Positions 1 to 15,075 of a stretch of 64,000 nt of DNA are shown here, piece after piece. Each line of letters starts with the position of its first letter. The stretch's first letter is position 1. The notes under the pieces were generated by a model that worked only from the letters and a program-made list of their open reading frames with translations, made no database searches and was not told the origin of the DNA. The DNA is from Pseudomonas sp. MM213 (GTDB lineage: Bacteria; Pseudomonadota; Gammaproteobacteria; Pseudomonadales; Pseudomonadaceae). The position numbers and the translations under genes were made by a program. The stretch is taken from assembly GCF_020423045.1 (NCBI RefSeq), contig NZ_CP081943.1, positions 3,472,001-3,536,000 of the forward strand. Reading direction: 5' to 3'.

Positions 1-51
1 CTTGCGGCCGGGTGCTGGAGGGGGCTGATGTCTTAGCTGTGCGCCTTGCAT
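1..51 (-). CDS. ftsQ: Cell division protein FtsQ, N-terminal fragment (cut by window edge)
   Basis: Only the first 17 codons lie in the window: ATG followed by a Gln-Gly-Ala-Gln start and a Pro-rich stretch (HQPPPAPGRK). This is the cytoplasmic N-terminus typical of Pseudomonas FtsQ. FtsQ is a bitopic inner-membrane divisome protein that recruits FtsL/FtsB to the septum. The start lies 4 bases beyond the ddlB stop, the usual place for ftsQ in the dcw cluster. The call rests on this short peptide and on position. Confidence 0.8.
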   Translation of the reverse strand, partial: MQGAQLRHQPPPAPGRK

Positions 52-55
52 GGTC

Positions 56-2461
<2,406 letters not shown>

Positions 2462-2469
<8 letters not shown>

Positions 2470-3532
2470 GGGCCACCTCCAGGCAGGTATCGACCACGTT
2501 ACGGGTCGCATCGGGTTTGGCCAGGCGGCGTGCCGCAGTGGCCATGTCGGTGAGTCGTTGTGGTTGCATCAGGACCTCTGTCAGGCGTGCGGCTAGATCC
2601 GCTGCGCCAGTCGTTCTTTGCGGCATCAGGAAGGCAGCGCCTTCACGGGCCAAATAATCGGCGTTGCGGGTCTGGTGATCGTCGATCGCGTGGGGCAAAG
2701 GCACCAGCATCGAGGGCAGACCGGCGGCAGCCAGTTCACTGATGGTCAGCGCGCCTGCGCGGCACACCACCAGGTCGGCCCAGCCATAGGCGTGGGCCAT
2801 GTCTTTGATGAAAGGCTGCACTTGCGCCTCGACGCCAGCCGCGCGATAGCGCTCTGCAGTCACTTCATCGTGGTTTTTCCCAGCCTGATGGAACACGTCC
2901 GGGCGCAGGTCGGGGGCGACGTGCGACAGGGCTTCAGGCAGTAATTTGTTCAACGGTTCTGCGCCCAGGCTTCCGCCGAGGATCAGCAAACGCGCCTTGC
3001 GACCGGCCAGGGCAGGTCGCGGTGTGTCGAGGAACAGCTCGGTGCGCACCGGATTACCGGTGGTCCGTCGGCTGTCCGACAGGGTAAAGGTGTCGGGGAA
3101 CGCTTCACAGACTCGGGCGGCCAACGGCACCAGCAACCGATTGGCGGTACCGGCCACGGCGTTCTGTTCGTGAACGATCACCGGCACACCGGCCAGTTTG
3201 GCTGCAACGCCGCCAGGACCGGTCACATAACCACCAAAACCAACCACGCACACCGGCCGCAACTGGCGAATGATCGCCCGCGCCTGCCAGACGGATTTGA
3301 GCAACATCAACGGCGCCTTGAGCAGGGACAACTTGCCCTTGCCGCGCAGACCGCTGGCGTTGATCCGGTGCAGCTCGATGCCGGCCATCGGCACCAGGTC
3401 ATTTTCGATGCCACGCGGCGTGCCAAGCCAATGCACGGTGTAACCGCGGGCCTGGAACTCGCGAGCGCAAGCCAGCGCCGGGAACACGTGTCCGCCGGTG
3501 CCGCCTGCCATGATCAATACGTTAGCGCCCAT
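2462..3532 (-). CDS. murG: Undecaprenyldiphospho-muramoylpentapeptide GlcNAc transferase MurG
   Basis: A peripheral inner-membrane GT-B glycosyltransferase that transfers GlcNAc from UDP-GlcNAc to lipid I, giving lipid II. At 356 aa it shows the G-loop [11 protein letters not shown] (residues 10-20), a second G-rich loop [10 protein letters not shown], and the donor-site region [26 protein letters not shown]. The start at [11 protein letters not shown] was preferred over an upstream in-frame Met because the family begins immediately before the first glycine loop. It overlaps ftsW by 11 bp. Confidence 0.96.
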
Positions 3533-4739
3533 GGGTCGGCTCCTCGGCGAAGTCGCTCTCATGGAACTCCATCTCCTCACTGCCCAGGTGGGTTCGACTC
3601 TCCCACTCAATGCGCAGCAACAAGCCGAGACAGGCACAGCAGATCACCAGCGAGCTGCCGCCGTAACTGAGGAACGGCAAGGTCAGGCCTTTGGTTGGCA
3701 ACAGGCCGACGTTCACCCCGATGTTGATCAGGAACTGACCAATCCACAGGAACGACAGGCCGTACGCAATATAGGCAGCAAAGAACTGCTTGGCCTTCTC
3801 GGCCCAATAACCGATGTACATGCCGCGAATACAGACAAAGACGAACAGCGCCACGGTGCACAGGGAACCCACGGCACCCAGCTCTTCGGCCAGAACCGAG
3901 AACACGAAGTCGGTGTGGGCTTCCGGCAGGTAGAACTGTTTCTGCACGCTGTTGCCCAGGCCTACGCCCAGCCACTCGCCGCGACCGAACGCGATCAATG
4001 CTTGCGACAACTGATAACCGGCGCCGAACTGGTCAGCCCACGGGTCGGCAAAGTTGGTCAGACGCGCCATCCGGTATGGCTGCACCTGAATCAACAACAC
4101 CACCGCCGCAACCGCCAGGACCACCATCAACGAGAACCGGAACAGCCCGACCCCGCCAAGGAACAGCATCGCCGCAGCCGCGCCCATCATCACGACGGTG
4201 GCACCGAAGTCCGGCTCCATCAGCAACAGCCCCGCCATCGGCAGCAGTACGATGAACGGCTTGAAGAAACCCATCCAGCTTTCACGCACTTCTTTCTGGC
4301 GACGCACCAGATAACCGGCGAGGTAGATCACCACGAACACCTTGGCAATCTCGGAAGGCTGAACGTTGAAGAAACTGAAACCGATCCAGCGCATCGAACC
4401 GTTCACTTCACGGCCGATCCCCGGAATGATCACCATCACCAGCAAGCCGAACGCACCGATCAGCATCAGCCAGCCCAGGCGTTGCCAGGTGGCGATCGGA
4501 ATCATCATGGTAACGATGCAGGCAGACAGGCCCAGCACCACGTAGATCAAGTGGCGAGTCATGTAGTACAGGGCACTGCCCGACTGCACGGCGCCCACTT
4601 CGGTCGAGGCCGAGGCGATCATGACCAGCCCGAGGCCGAGCAAGGCCAGGCAACCGGCGAGCATCGGAAAATCGAGGTCGATGCCGCGCCCGGTGATGAG
4701 CGGCGAAGGAAACGGCTTGATGATATTGAGCAGGCTCAT
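3522..4739 (-). CDS. ftsW: SEDS glycosyltransferase FtsW
   Basis: The septal peptidoglycan glycosyltransferase of the divisome, which works with the transpeptidase FtsI encoded upstream. At 405 aa it has about ten hydrophobic segments. SEDS signatures include EPDFGATVVM, the extracytoplasmic PEAHTDFVFSVLAEELG loop, and the C-terminal GLLPTKGLTLPFLSYGGSS. The start MSLLNIIKPF overlaps the murD stop by 4 bases (ATGA type). The open frame continues 41 codons further upstream in Arg/Gly-rich sequence antisense-like to membrane-protein composition, so the longer version was rejected. Confidence 0.95.
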   Translation of the reverse strand: MSLLNIIKPFPSPLITGRGIDLDFPMLAGCLALLGLGLVMIASASTEVGAVQSGSALYYMTRHLIYVVLGLSACIVTMMIPIATWQRLGWLMLIGAFGLLVMVIIPGIGREVNGSMRWIGFSFFNVQPSEIAKVFVVIYLAGYLVRRQKEVRESWMGFFKPFIVLLPMAGLLLMEPDFGATVVMMGAAAAMLFLGGVGLFRFSLMVVLAVAAVVLLIQVQPYRMARLTNFADPWADQFGAGYQLSQALIAFGRGEWLGVGLGNSVQKQFYLPEAHTDFVFSVLAEELGAVGSLCTVALFVFVCIRGMYIGYWAEKAKQFFAAYIAYGLSFLWIGQFLINIGVNVGLLPTKGLTLPFLSYGGSSLVICCACLGLLLRIEWESRTHLGSEEMEFHESDFAEEPTHGR

Positions 4740-6082
4740 GCCAGATCCTCCACTGCCTGGACGAACTGGTGACCACGGTCTTCGTAATTCTTGAACATGT
4801 CGAAGCTGGCGCAGGCCGGCGACAACAACACCACGTCGCCCGGTTGCGCAGCGGCGCGGCATTGCTGCACCGCTTCAACCAGCGAAGCAGCGCGGATCAG
4901 CGGCACGGCGTCGCCAATGGCCTCACCGATCTTGTCGGAGTCGCGGCCCATCAGGATCACGGCGCGGCAGTTGGCCGCCACCGGATCACGCAGATCATTG
5001 AACTCGGCACCCTTGCCGTCGCCACCGGCGATCAGCACGACCTTGCCGTCGATGTCCGCACCCAGGCCTTCGATGGCAGCCAGCGCTGCGCCGACGTTGG
5101 TGGCTTTGGAATCGTTGTAGTAGCTCACGCCGTCCAGGTCACGAACCCACTGGCAGCGATGTTCGAGACCGGCGAACGTGCGCAGGCTCGACAGCATGGC
5201 GTCGAACGGCAGGCCGACCGCGTGGCCCAGGGCCAGCGCCGCCAGGGCATTCGACTGATTGTGGGCGCCGCGAATTTTCAACTCGCGCACCGGCATCAGG
5301 TTCTGGAATTCGAAGGCGAGGTATTTCTCGCCGTCTTCTTCGCGGATACCAAACGCCTTGAAATCGGGTTTGCTCAAACCGAAGGTCCAGCAGGGCTGAC
5401 CTTCGCCCATCAACGGACGGCTCAGGGCGTCCTGACGGTTGACCACGAACTGTCTGGCACCACGGAAGATCCGGTGCTTGGCCAGGTGATAGGCCGGCAG
5501 GCCGCTGTAGCGGTCCATGTGGTCTTCGCTGACGTTGAGCACGGTCGCCACTTCGGCGTTGAGCTGGTCGGTGGTTTCGAGCTGGAAGCTCGACAGTTCC
5601 ATCACGTACAACTCGATGTCATCGCGAAGCAGGTCCAGCGCCGGCGTGCCGAGGTTGCCGCCGACAGCGACGCGCTTGCCGGCCGCAGCTGCCATCTCGC
5701 CCACCAGCGTGGTCACGGTGCTTTTCGCATTGGAGCCACTGATGGCGACAATCGGCGCCTTCGCGTTACGCGCGAACAGCTCGATGTCGCCGGACAGCTT
5801 CACGCCACGAGCGGCGGCAGCCTGCAGGGCCGGGGTCGCCAGCGCCAGGCCGGGGCTCACGTAGAGCTCATCGGCGCGGCACAGGAATTCGACGTCCAGC
5901 TCGCCACAACGCACTTCCACGTGCGGATAGTCACGCTTGAGCGTGGCCAGTTCCGGTGGATTTTCCCGCGTATCGGCCACGGCAAACGACGTGCCCCGGT
6001 TCGCCAGGAAGCGAACCAGGGACATGCCGCTCTTGCCGAGGCCGACAACGATGCGGAAGTGGTCAGAAGCGATCAGAGACAC
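4736..6082 (-). CDS. murD: UDP-N-acetylmuramoyl-L-alanine--D-glutamate ligase MurD
   Basis: Adds D-Glu to UDP-MurNAc-L-Ala with ATP in the cytoplasm. At 448 aa it has normal MurD length. The N-terminal Rossmann-like domain carries VGLGKSGMS (13-21). The P-loop is GSNAKSTVTTL (116-126), the usual pseudomonad form in which Asn-Ala replaces the Asn-Gly found in other Mur ligases. LVEAVQQC and LLSPACASFDMFKNYEDRG sit at the C-terminal end. The stop overlaps the ftsW start; mraY ends 6 bp upstream. Confidence 0.96.
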   Translation of the reverse strand: MSLIASDHFRIVVGLGKSGMSLVRFLANRGTSFAVADTRENPPELATLKRDYPHVEVRCGELDVEFLCRADELYVSPGLALATPALQAAAARGVKLSGDIELFARNAKAPIVAISGSNAKSTVTTLVGEMAAAAGKRVAVGGNLGTPALDLLRDDIELYVMELSSFQLETTDQLNAEVATVLNVSEDHMDRYSGLPAYHLAKHRIFRGARQFVVNRQDALSRPLMGEGQPCWTFGLSKPDFKAFGIREEDGEKYLAFEFQNLMPVRELKIRGAHNQSNALAALALGHAVGLPFDAMLSSLRTFAGLEHRCQWVRDLDGVSYYNDSKATNVGAALAAIEGLGADIDGKVVLIAGGDGKGAEFNDLRDPVAANCRAVILMGRDSDKIGEAIGDAVPLIRAASLVEAVQQCRAAAQPGDVVLLSPACASFDMFKNYEDRGHQFVQAVEDLA

Positions 6083-6088
6083 GAGTTT

Positions 6089-7171
6089 CTACCTCAGCTT
6101 CAGGGTGGCAAGGCCGACCAGCACGAGAATCACGGTGATGATCCAGAAACGGACGATCACACGCGGCTCGGGCCAGCCCTTGAGTTCAAAGTGGTGGTGA
6201 ATCGGTGCCATGCGGAACACACGGCGACCGGTCAGTTTGAAGGAAGCAACCTGAATGACGACTGACAGGGTCTCCATCACGAACACGCCGCCCATGATGA
6301 ACAGGACGATTTCCTGGCGAACGATCACCGCGATGGTGCCCAGGGCCGCGCCCAGCGCCAGCGCGCCGACGTCGCCCATGAAGACTTGTGCCGGGTAGGT
6401 GTTGAACCAGAGGAAGCCGAGGCCCGCACCGATCAACGCACCGCAGAACACGATCAGTTCACCGGCGCCGGGTACGTACGGGATCAGCAGGTATTCGGCG
6501 AATTTCACGTTACCCGACAGGTAGCAGAAGATCCCCAGGCCACCACCGACCATCACGGTCGGCATGATCGCCAGGCCGTCGAGGCCGTCGGTCAGGTTGA
6601 CCGCGTTGCTCGAACCGACGATCACGAAGTAAGTCAGCACGATGAAACCTGCGCCCAGCGGAATGCTGTAGTCCTTGAGCATTGGCAGGATCAGGGTGGT
6701 TTCGACCGGCGTCGCGGCGGTCATATAGAGGAAGATCGCCGCGCCGAGACCAAACACCGACTGCCAGAAATACTTCCAGCGGCTCGGCAGGCCTTTGGAG
6801 TTTTTCTCGATGACCTTGCGATAGTCATCGACCCAGCCGATAGCACCGAACAGCAACGTCACCAGCAACACGGTCCACACATAGCGGTTGCTCAGGTCAG
6901 CCCAGAGCAAGGTGCTGACGCCGATGGACGACAGGATCAGCGCGCCACCCATGGTCGGGGTGCCGGATTTGGACAGGTGCGATTGCGGGCCGTCGTTACG
7001 AACGGATTGACCGATCTGACGGTTCTGCAACGTGCGGATCATCCACGGGCCATAGCACAGCGACAAAACCAGCGCGGTCAGCACACCGAGAATCCCGCGC
7101 AGGGTCAGGTACTGAAAGACCGCGAAGCCTTTGTAGAACTGTTGCAGATACTCCGCTAGCAGCAGCAGCAT
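6089..7171 (-). CDS. mraY: Phospho-MurNAc-pentapeptide transferase MraY
   Basis: An integral membrane enzyme that transfers phospho-MurNAc-pentapeptide from UDP to undecaprenyl phosphate, forming lipid I. At 360 aa it has about ten membrane segments. Motifs are GWVDDYRKV, the catalytic [11 protein letters not shown] loop, [19 protein letters not shown] and the C-terminal [16 protein letters not shown]. The start [11 protein letters not shown] overlaps the murF stop by one base (TAATG); nine upstream codons in the same frame were dropped because they lie inside murF. Confidence 0.97.
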   Translation of the reverse strand: MLLLLAEYLQQFYKGFAVFQYLTLRGILGVLTALVLSLCYGPWMIRTLQNRQIGQSVRNDGPQSHLSKSGTPTMGGALILSSIGVSTLLWADLSNRYVWTVLLVTLLFGAIGWVDDYRKVIEKNSKGLPSRWKYFWQSVFGLGAAIFLYMTAATPVETTLILPMLKDYSIPLGAGFIVLTYFVIVGSSNAVNLTDGLDGLAIMPTVMVGGGLGIFCYLSGNVKFAEYLLIPYVPGAGELIVFCGALIGAGLGFLWFNTYPAQVFMGDVGALALGAALGTIAVIVRQEIVLFIMGGVFVMETLSVVIQVASFKLTGRRVFRMAPIHHHFELKGWPEPRVIVRFWIITVILVLVGLATLKLR

Positions 7172-8538
7172 TAATGTTTCTCCAGACTGGACCCGCACAA
7201 AGCGGCAACGATGTTTTCCATCGCAGCGCTGCGCGAGCCCTTGATCAAAATGGTGGTGTTTGTGTCTTGCTCGGCGCCGAGGGCCTTGATCAGTTCAGCC
7301 TGAGTGGTGAAGTGATAAGCCTGCTCGCCAAAAGCGTTTACGGCGTGAGTCATCAATGGCCCGACCGCGTAAAGCGCAGAAACCTTGCCACGGGCATACT
7401 CGCCCACGTCGCGGTGCCCCTGCTCCGCCCAATCGCCCAACTCGCCGATATCCCCGAGCACCAGAACGGTGCGGCCGGAAAAGCCGGCGAGTATATCAAC
7501 GGCCGCGCACATCGAGGTGGGGTTCGCGTTGTAAGTGTCATCAATCACGCGCATGCCATTGCTGGCCAGTTGCGCGACGGTGCGCCCCTTGACCGGCTGC
7601 ACCGCGCCAAGGCCGGTGGCGATGCCGGACAGCGACACGCCCAAGGCGTGCGCGGCAGCGGCGGCGGCCATGGCATTGGCGACGTTATGGGTGCCGAGCA
7701 GGTTCAGTTGAACGCGCTCCACACCGTCAGGACTGTGCAGATTGAACGCCGGGCAACCGCGCGCATCGCGGTCCAGATCGCTGGCGTAGAAGTCGGCGCT
7801 GACGTTGCTCAGGGCGAAGGTCAGCACTTTGCGACCGGCGGCGCGGGTCTTCCAGATGTCGAAGGCCTTGTCGTCAAGATTGAGCACGGCGATGCCATCG
7901 GCCGCCAGCCCTTCAATTATCTCGCCCTTGGCTTCCACGATTTTTTCCGGCCCGCCGAACTCGCCGACGTGGGCGGTCCCGGCGTTGTTGAGCACGGCCA
8001 CGTGGGGCTTGGTCATGCCAACGGTGTAGGCAATTTCGCCAAGCCGCGAAGCACCCAGCTCGATCACGGCGGCGGTATGTTCCGGCGCGAGTTCAAGCAA
8101 GGTCAGCGGCACGCCGAGGTCATTGTTCAGGTTGCCACGGGTCGCCAACACCGGACCGCGTGTGCGCAGGATGCTCGCAAGCATTTCCTTGACCGTGGTC
8201 TTGCCGCTGGAGCCGGTGATGGCGGCGACTGGGTGAGTAAACGCAGCACGGTTCATCGCCCCCAGTTGCCCAAGGGCCTGACGGGCGTCCTTGACCAGCA
8301 ATTGCGGCAGCCCACTGTCGGGCACTTCGCGCTCGACCAGGGCAGCCACCGCGCCTTTGTTCGCCACGTCGTTCAGATAGTCATGGCCGTCGAAACGCGG
8401 GCCGGTCAAGGCAATAAACAGTTGGCCCGGCTTGATCGCACGGCTGTCGATGCTGACGCCATCAAACGTGGCATCGGCGATGATCATGCGGCCATTCAGC
8501 GCGCCAGTCAGTTCGCTCAGCTTCAAGTGTTTAAGCAT
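7171..8538 (-). CDS. murF: UDP-MurNAc-tripeptide--D-Ala-D-Ala ligase MurF
   Basis: Adds the D-Ala-D-Ala dipeptide (made by DdlB from the same operon) to UDP-MurNAc-tripeptide with ATP. At 455 aa it shows the N-terminal [16 protein letters not shown] segment (29-44), the P-loop [12 protein letters not shown] (109-120) and the C-terminal [11 protein letters not shown] motif typical of MurF. Its stop overlaps the mraY start and its start overlaps the murE stop by 8 bp, which points to coupled translation. Confidence 0.96.
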   Translation of the reverse strand: MLKHLKLSELTGALNGRMIIADATFDGVSIDSRAIKPGQLFIALTGPRFDGHDYLNDVANKGAVAALVEREVPDSGLPQLLVKDARQALGQLGAMNRAAFTHPVAAITGSSGKTTVKEMLASILRTRGPVLATRGNLNNDLGVPLTLLELAPEHTAAVIELGASRLGEIAYTVGMTKPHVAVLNNAGTAHVGEFGGPEKIVEAKGEIIEGLAADGIAVLNLDDKAFDIWKTRAAGRKVLTFALSNVSADFYASDLDRDARGCPAFNLHSPDGVERVQLNLLGTHNVANAMAAAAAAHALGVSLSGIATGLGAVQPVKGRTVAQLASNGMRVIDDTYNANPTSMCAAVDILAGFSGRTVLVLGDIGELGDWAEQGHRDVGEYARGKVSALYAVGPLMTHAVNAFGEQAYHFTTQAELIKALGAEQDTNTTILIKGSRSAAMENIVAALCGSSLEKH

Positions 8539-9993
8539 GAGCCACCTCCCACGCGGTCAGTGCGCGATCAGCCTCGACCAGATCAGAGAAGTCATGACGC
8601 TGGCCGTTGATTTCCTGATAGTCCTCGTGACCTTTACCGGCAAGGACAATCACGTCATCCACCGAAGCACTGGCGATCAATTGCGCAATGGCCTGACCAC
8701 GACCGGCGACGAACGTCACCTTATCCACGTTGGTGAAGCCGGCGCGGATGTCATCGAAAATTACTGCAGGGTCTTCGGTGCGCGGATTGTCATCGGTGAC
8801 CAGCACGCCGTCGGCAAGACGCTCGACCACTTCAGCCATCAGCGGGCGCTTGCCGCGATCGCGATCACCGCCGCAGCCGAACAGGCACAGCAAGCGACCT
8901 TTGGCGTGCGGACGCAGGGCCATCAATACTTTTTCCAGCGCATCCGGGGTGTGGGCGTAATCGACCACCACCAGCGGTTGAGTACCGCCGCCCAGGCGTT
9001 GCATGCGACCGGCCGGGCCTTCGAGTTTCGGCAGGACCTTGAGGATTTCGTCCAGCGCGTAGTCGAGACCGAGCAAGGCGCCGACCGCTGCCAGGACGTT
9101 GCTCAGGTTGAAGCGACCGAGCAAGGTGCTGCGCAGATGATGCTCGCCTTGCGGCGTGACCAACGTGGCGCGCACGCCTTCGTCGTCGAACTGCGCTTCG
9201 CGGCAAAACAGGTAGGCGCTGCTGTCGAGCAGGCTATAGGTGATCAAGCGCGACTCACGCTTTTCCGCCGCCAGTTGCCGGCCGAAATCGTCGTCGAGGT
9301 TCACCACCCGGCATTTCAGGTCGTTCCAGTCGAACAGCTTGGCCTTGGCTTCGCCGTAGGCCTGCATGGTGCCGTGGTAATCCAGATGATCGCGGGACAG
9401 ATTGGTCATCACCGCCACATCAAACGCCAATGCCGTTACGCGGCCCTGATCCAGACCATGGGAAGACACTTCCATGGCCACGGCTTTGGCACCGGCCTTT
9501 TTCAGGTCGGCGAGGGTCGCTTGCACGGCGATCGGGTTCGGCGTGGTGTGCAGGCCGCTTTCCAGCGCGCCATAGAAACCGGTGCCCAGTGTGCCGACAA
9601 TGCCGCAATGCTGGCCGAGCAAATCCAGTGCTTGCGCAACCAATTGGGTCACGCTGGTTTTGCCGTTGGTGCCGGTCACGCCGACCAGGTTCAGGTGGCG
9701 GCTCGGTTCACCGTAGAAACGCCCGGCGATATCGGACAGCTGCGCCGCCAGGCCTTTGACCGGAATCAGTGGCACGTCGGTGATCGGCAGTACGGTCGCG
9801 CCTTCGACTTCATACGCCACGGCTGCAGCACCGCGCTGCAAGGCGTCGGCAATATGCGCTCGACCGTCGAACTTGCCGCCAGGAACGGCAAGAAACAGAT
9901 CGCCAGCCCGCACATTGCGGCTGTCCAGTGTCAGTTCGCGAATCAACAGATCGCGGCCAGCGTGGGCGAAAATCTTGTTCAGGCTCAGAGACA

Positions 9994-9994
<1 letters not shown>
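8531..9994 (-). CDS. murE: UDP-MurNAc-L-Ala-D-Glu--meso-diaminopimelate ligase MurE
   Basis: Adds the third stem residue. The DNPR motif (in TDDNPRTEDP, near residue 400) is the known signature of meso-diaminopimelate specificity, as opposed to L-Lys. At 487 aa it has LTLDSRNVRAGDLFLAVPG at 21-39, the P-loop GTNGKTSVTQ (108-117) and VVVDYAHTPDALEKVL in the ATPase domain. The stop shares one base with the ftsI start-side boundary. Normal family length, no anomalies. Confidence 0.96.
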
Positions 9995-12022
<2,028 letters not shown>

Positions 12023-12026
<4 letters not shown>

Positions 12027-12970
12027 CGCAGCTTCTCCGCCACGCGCATGACGGCGCTACGGGAACGTGGGTTGGCTTTGAGTTCGGCCTCGGAGGCGGA
12101 CTGCGCTTTGCCATGGATTTTGATTTTCGGTTCGAACGCGACGTGACGGACCGGCAGGTTGCGCGGCAGGTTGTCGGCTTCGCCTTTCACCAGCTTGCGC
12201 ATGAACAGTTTGACGATGCGGTCTTCCAGCGAGTGAAAACTGATGACCACCAGGCGGCCACCGATTTCCAGGGACTCCAGCGCAGCTTCAAGGCCGGCTT
12301 CCAGATCGCCCAGTTCGTTGTTGACGTGAATACGCAGGCCCTGGAATGCACGGGTCGCAGGGTTCTTGCCCTTTTCCCATGCCGGGTTGGCGACTTTCAG
12401 GACTTCAGCCAGATCGCCGGTGCGTTCAAACGGCTTGATGTCACGACGCTCGGCCACGGCACGGGCCATGCGGCCGGAGAAACGTTCTTCGCCGTATTCC
12501 TTGAACACCCGGGCGATTTCTTCCACCGGCGCGGTGTTGACGAATTCGGCAGCGCTGATCCCGCGGGACGGATCCATGCGCATGTCCAGCGGGCCATCAT
12601 TGAGGAAACTGAAACCGCGCTCAGGGTCGTCGAGCTGTGGCGAAGACACGCCCAGGTCAAGCAGGACGCCGCTGACCTTGCCGGCCAGACCGCGTTCGGC
12701 GACTTCCGAACCGAGCTCGGCAAAGCTGCGCTGCACAACGACAAAGCGGCCGTCTTCGGCCGCTAGCGTCTGCCCGGTGGCAATCGCTTGAGGATCCTTG
12801 TCGAATCCCAGCAACCGACCCTCGGGACCAAGCTGGCTGAGGATCAACCGGCTGTGTCCGCCGCGCCCGAACGTGCCGTCCAGATAGCAGCCATCAGGAC
12901 GTACGGCGAGAGCCTCGACGGCTTCGTCAAGCAGTACGGTGATGTGGTTAAAGCCGCTATCAATAGTCAC
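12023..12970 (-). CDS. rsmH: 16S rRNA (cytosine-1402-N4)-methyltransferase RsmH
   Basis: Methylates N4 of C1402 in the 16S rRNA P-site region using SAM, on the nucleotide that RsmI also modifies. At 315 aa it has [13 protein letters not shown] at the N-terminus, the SAM-binding [13 protein letters not shown] loop (about 33-45), [20 protein letters not shown] and [13 protein letters not shown] near the C-terminus. Second gene of the dcw operon, overlapping mraZ and ftsL by 4 bases each. Confidence 0.97.
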
Positions 12971-13422
12971 AGGATCAAATCACGCAGTTCATCAGGCATG
13001 GCGCCCGGTTGTTGAATAGCAGCCAGGTCAGCGGCAGAAACCGCATCCCAGGCATCCTCGTCCCACAATTGGAACTTGTTCAGTTGGCCTACCAGCATCG
13101 CGCGCTTATCCAGCCGGGCATATTCACGAAGACGCGGCGGAACCAGGAAACGACCACTGCCATCGAGCTCGAGGTCGACGGCATTACCAATCAGTAAACG
13201 TTGCAGGCGGCGGTTCTCTTCGCGAAGCGAAGGCAGTGCGCGCAGTTTGGTTTCAATAATTTCCCACTCATCGAGGGGGTAAACACACAAACACGGATCA
13301 ACGGCATCAATTGTGACGATTAACTGACCGGAACTACGCGAAACGAGCTCGTCACGGTACCGGCTCGGCATGGCGAGACGGCCCTTTGCGTCGAGACTGA
13401 TAGCGTTAGCTCCGCGAAACAC
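12967..13422 (-). CDS. mraZ: Transcriptional regulator MraZ
   Basis: First gene of the dcw operon. In E. coli MraZ forms ring oligomers of AbrB-like SpoVT domains and represses its own operon. At 151 aa it has two copies of the domain signature: [14 protein letters not shown] near residues 10-23 and [17 protein letters not shown] near 89-105. A three-repeat operator lies upstream (13465-13490). The start [11 protein letters not shown] matches the family. Confidence 0.96.
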   Translation of the reverse strand: MFRGANAISLDAKGRLAMPSRYRDELVSRSSGQLIVTIDAVDPCLCVYPLDEWEIIETKLRALPSLREENRRLQRLLIGNAVDLELDGSGRFLVPPRLREYARLDKRAMLVGQLNKFQLWDEDAWDAVSAADLAAIQQPGAMPDELRDLIL

Positions 13423-13464
13423 GTCAGCGTTTCTCCAAATATTAGCGTTTTGCGTTCAAAAAAC

Positions 13465-13490
13465 CCACTTCATGCCACTTTCCACCACTT
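13465..13490 (-). promoter_or_regulatory. MraZ box (three direct repeats)
   Basis: On the minus strand the sequence reads AAGTGG three times with exact 10-bp periodicity (plus-strand CCACTT at 13465-13470, 13475-13480 and 13485-13490). Known MraZ operators are TGG-containing direct repeats with 10-bp spacing just upstream of mraZ. The repeats begin a few bases after the -10 hexamer, so bound MraZ would cover the transcription start and early transcribed region, consistent with repression. Confidence 0.8.
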
Positions 13491-13496
13491 GCGCAC

Positions 13497-13526
13497 ACTA
13501 TAGGAATGCGGCCACCGCACCGTCAA
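13497..13526 (-). promoter_or_regulatory. Probable sigma70 promoter of the dcw operon
   Basis: Minus-strand hexamers TTGACG (plus 13521-13526) and TATAGT (plus 13497-13502) are separated by 18 bp. They lie directly upstream of the MraZ box and about 75 bp before the mraZ start. No other strong promoter was noticed upstream of the tightly packed operon. Confidence 0.65.
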
Positions 13527-13777
13527 GGCGCGGATTAAAGGAAAACCCTTACAGAACTGAGATTTAGGAGCGTATTGGGAGGGGTAACGGCAATCTGGCG
13601 GATGAATTTGCTCGATAACTTGAATCAGCACAGAAGGCTGCGTTCAGAAGTTAAAGTAGTTTGTTAAGAGTAAGATTTTTTCGGTATTACAAAAGAGGTT
13701 ATGCGATTGATTGTGCAGGAGGGAAATTGCCATTACGAGCGCCCTGCTCAACGATTCAAACAGGGAGGGAAAAAGGT

Positions 13778-14128
13778 GGAGAGTCGATCTGTAAGCCGGG
13801 TTCTGTCTTGAACAGTCATTCGTCTACGATGGCCATCACTGGACATCTTTAGCAACCTACCCGGTCCCAGCGCGGGCCACGCCTTGGGACCCTATTTGGT
13901 CTTGCTCCAAGTGGGGTTTACCTAGCCACGAACTGTTGCCAGACGTGCGGTGCGCTCTTACCGCACCTTTTCACCCTTACCGGCGCCGAAGCGCTTAGGC
14001 GGTTATTTTCTGTGGCACTTTCCGTAGGCTCACGCCTCCCAGGCATTACCTGGCACTTCGCCCTATGGAGCCCGGACTTTCCTCCCCCCTAATTTTCATA
14101 GAGGGCAGCGACTGTCCGATCGACTCTC
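13778..14128 (-). ncRNA. rnpB: RNase P RNA (M1 RNA)
   Basis: Catalytic RNA of ribonuclease P, which trims tRNA 5' leaders. The minus strand begins AGAGTCGATCGGACAGTCGC and ends with ACCCGGCTTACAGATCGACT. The terminal AGTCGATC segments pair to form the P1 helix, and the 3' GGCTTACAG segment is the hallmark end of bacterial type A rnpB. Length near 350 nt is normal. It lies between rsmI and the dcw promoter on the same strand. Ends are estimated to a few bases. The 13560-13775 stretch downstream of it holds no recognisable gene. Confidence 0.93.
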
Positions 14129-14202
14129 CGCCGCGAAGGTTAACGGCAGAGCGGCCGAAGAACAAGCGTTAAACGCCATCAGCCACGCCTGCACGTCGGG
14201 AT

Positions 14203-15075
14203 TTACTCGCCCTTCTGCTTATCCAGCGCGACCTGATACAGGACATTCTTGCGTTCGCCGGTAATTTGCGCGGCCAATGCTGCGGCCCGCTTGAGCGGCA
14301 TTTCTTCGAGCAACAGATTAAGGATGCGCATGGCTTCACTGCTGACGGCATCTTCCGTCTCGGGGGCGGACCAGCCCGCCACCAACACCACACACTCACC
14401 GCGCTGCTGATTGCTGTCCGACTCGACAAACTCGCGCAGCTCGGCCAATGGCAGGCCTTTCAGGGTTTCGAAGGTTTTGGTCAGTTCGCGCGCCAGCAAC
14501 GCCAGACGCTCGCCACCGAAGACCAGCTCCATGTCTTGCAGGCATTCCAGGATCCGGTGCGGGGCCTCGTAGAAAATCAGCGTGCGCGGCTCTTCCTTTA
14601 CCAGCTCCAGACGAGCCCGACGACCGACCGCCTTGGCCGGCAGGAAGCCTTCGAAGATAAAACGGTCCGACGGCAAACCCGCCGCCGACAACGCCGCAAT
14701 CAATGCACAAGCCCCCGGGACCGGCACGACGTTGATTCCGGCCGCACGGGCCTGACGCACCAGGTGATAACCCGGATCGGAGATCAGCGGCGTCCCGGCG
14801 TCGGAGATCAGCGCCACATCGTCACCGGCGAGCAGGCGGGTAATAAAGCGGCTACCTTCATCCCGCTCGTTGTGTTCGTGGCAAGCCGCCAGCGGCGTGG
14901 GGATGCCGAAATGCTGCATCAACCGCTGGGAGTGACGGGTGTCTTCGGCAGCGATCAATGCCACTTCGCGCAGGATCTTCAGCGCACGCGCACTGATGTC
15001 GTCCAGGTTGCCGATGGGCGTCGCCACCACATAAAGCGAGCCAGCAGCGGAATTCAAAGCACCTGGAGCAGTCAA
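14203..15075 (-). CDS. rsmI: 16S rRNA (cytidine-1402-2'-O)-methyltransferase RsmI
   Basis: A SAM-dependent tetrapyrrole-methylase-fold enzyme that 2'-O-methylates C1402, the base RsmH also methylates. Visible motifs: LYVVATPIGNLDDISARAL near the N-terminus, AEDTRHS, LISDAGTPLISDPG and a C-terminal RKNVLYQVAL. The start is uncertain. A TTG codon preceded at good spacing by GAGGTG gives the usual TAPGALNS N-terminus and 290 aa. ATG codons at 15108 and 15141 would add residues (AAFTDHEVCAL and more) that I do not recognise from the family. Confidence 0.93.
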   Translation of the reverse strand: MTAPGALNSAAGSLYVVATPIGNLDDISARALKILREVALIAAEDTRHSQRLMQHFGIPTPLAACHEHNERDEGSRFITRLLAGDDVALISDAGTPLISDPGYHLVRQARAAGINVVPVPGACALIAALSAAGLPSDRFIFEGFLPAKAVGRRARLELVKEEPRTLIFYEAPHRILECLQDMELVFGGERLALLARELTKTFETLKGLPLAELREFVESDSNQQRGECVVLVAGWSAPETEDAVSSEAMRILNLLLEEMPLKRAAALAAQITGERKNVLYQVALDKQKGE

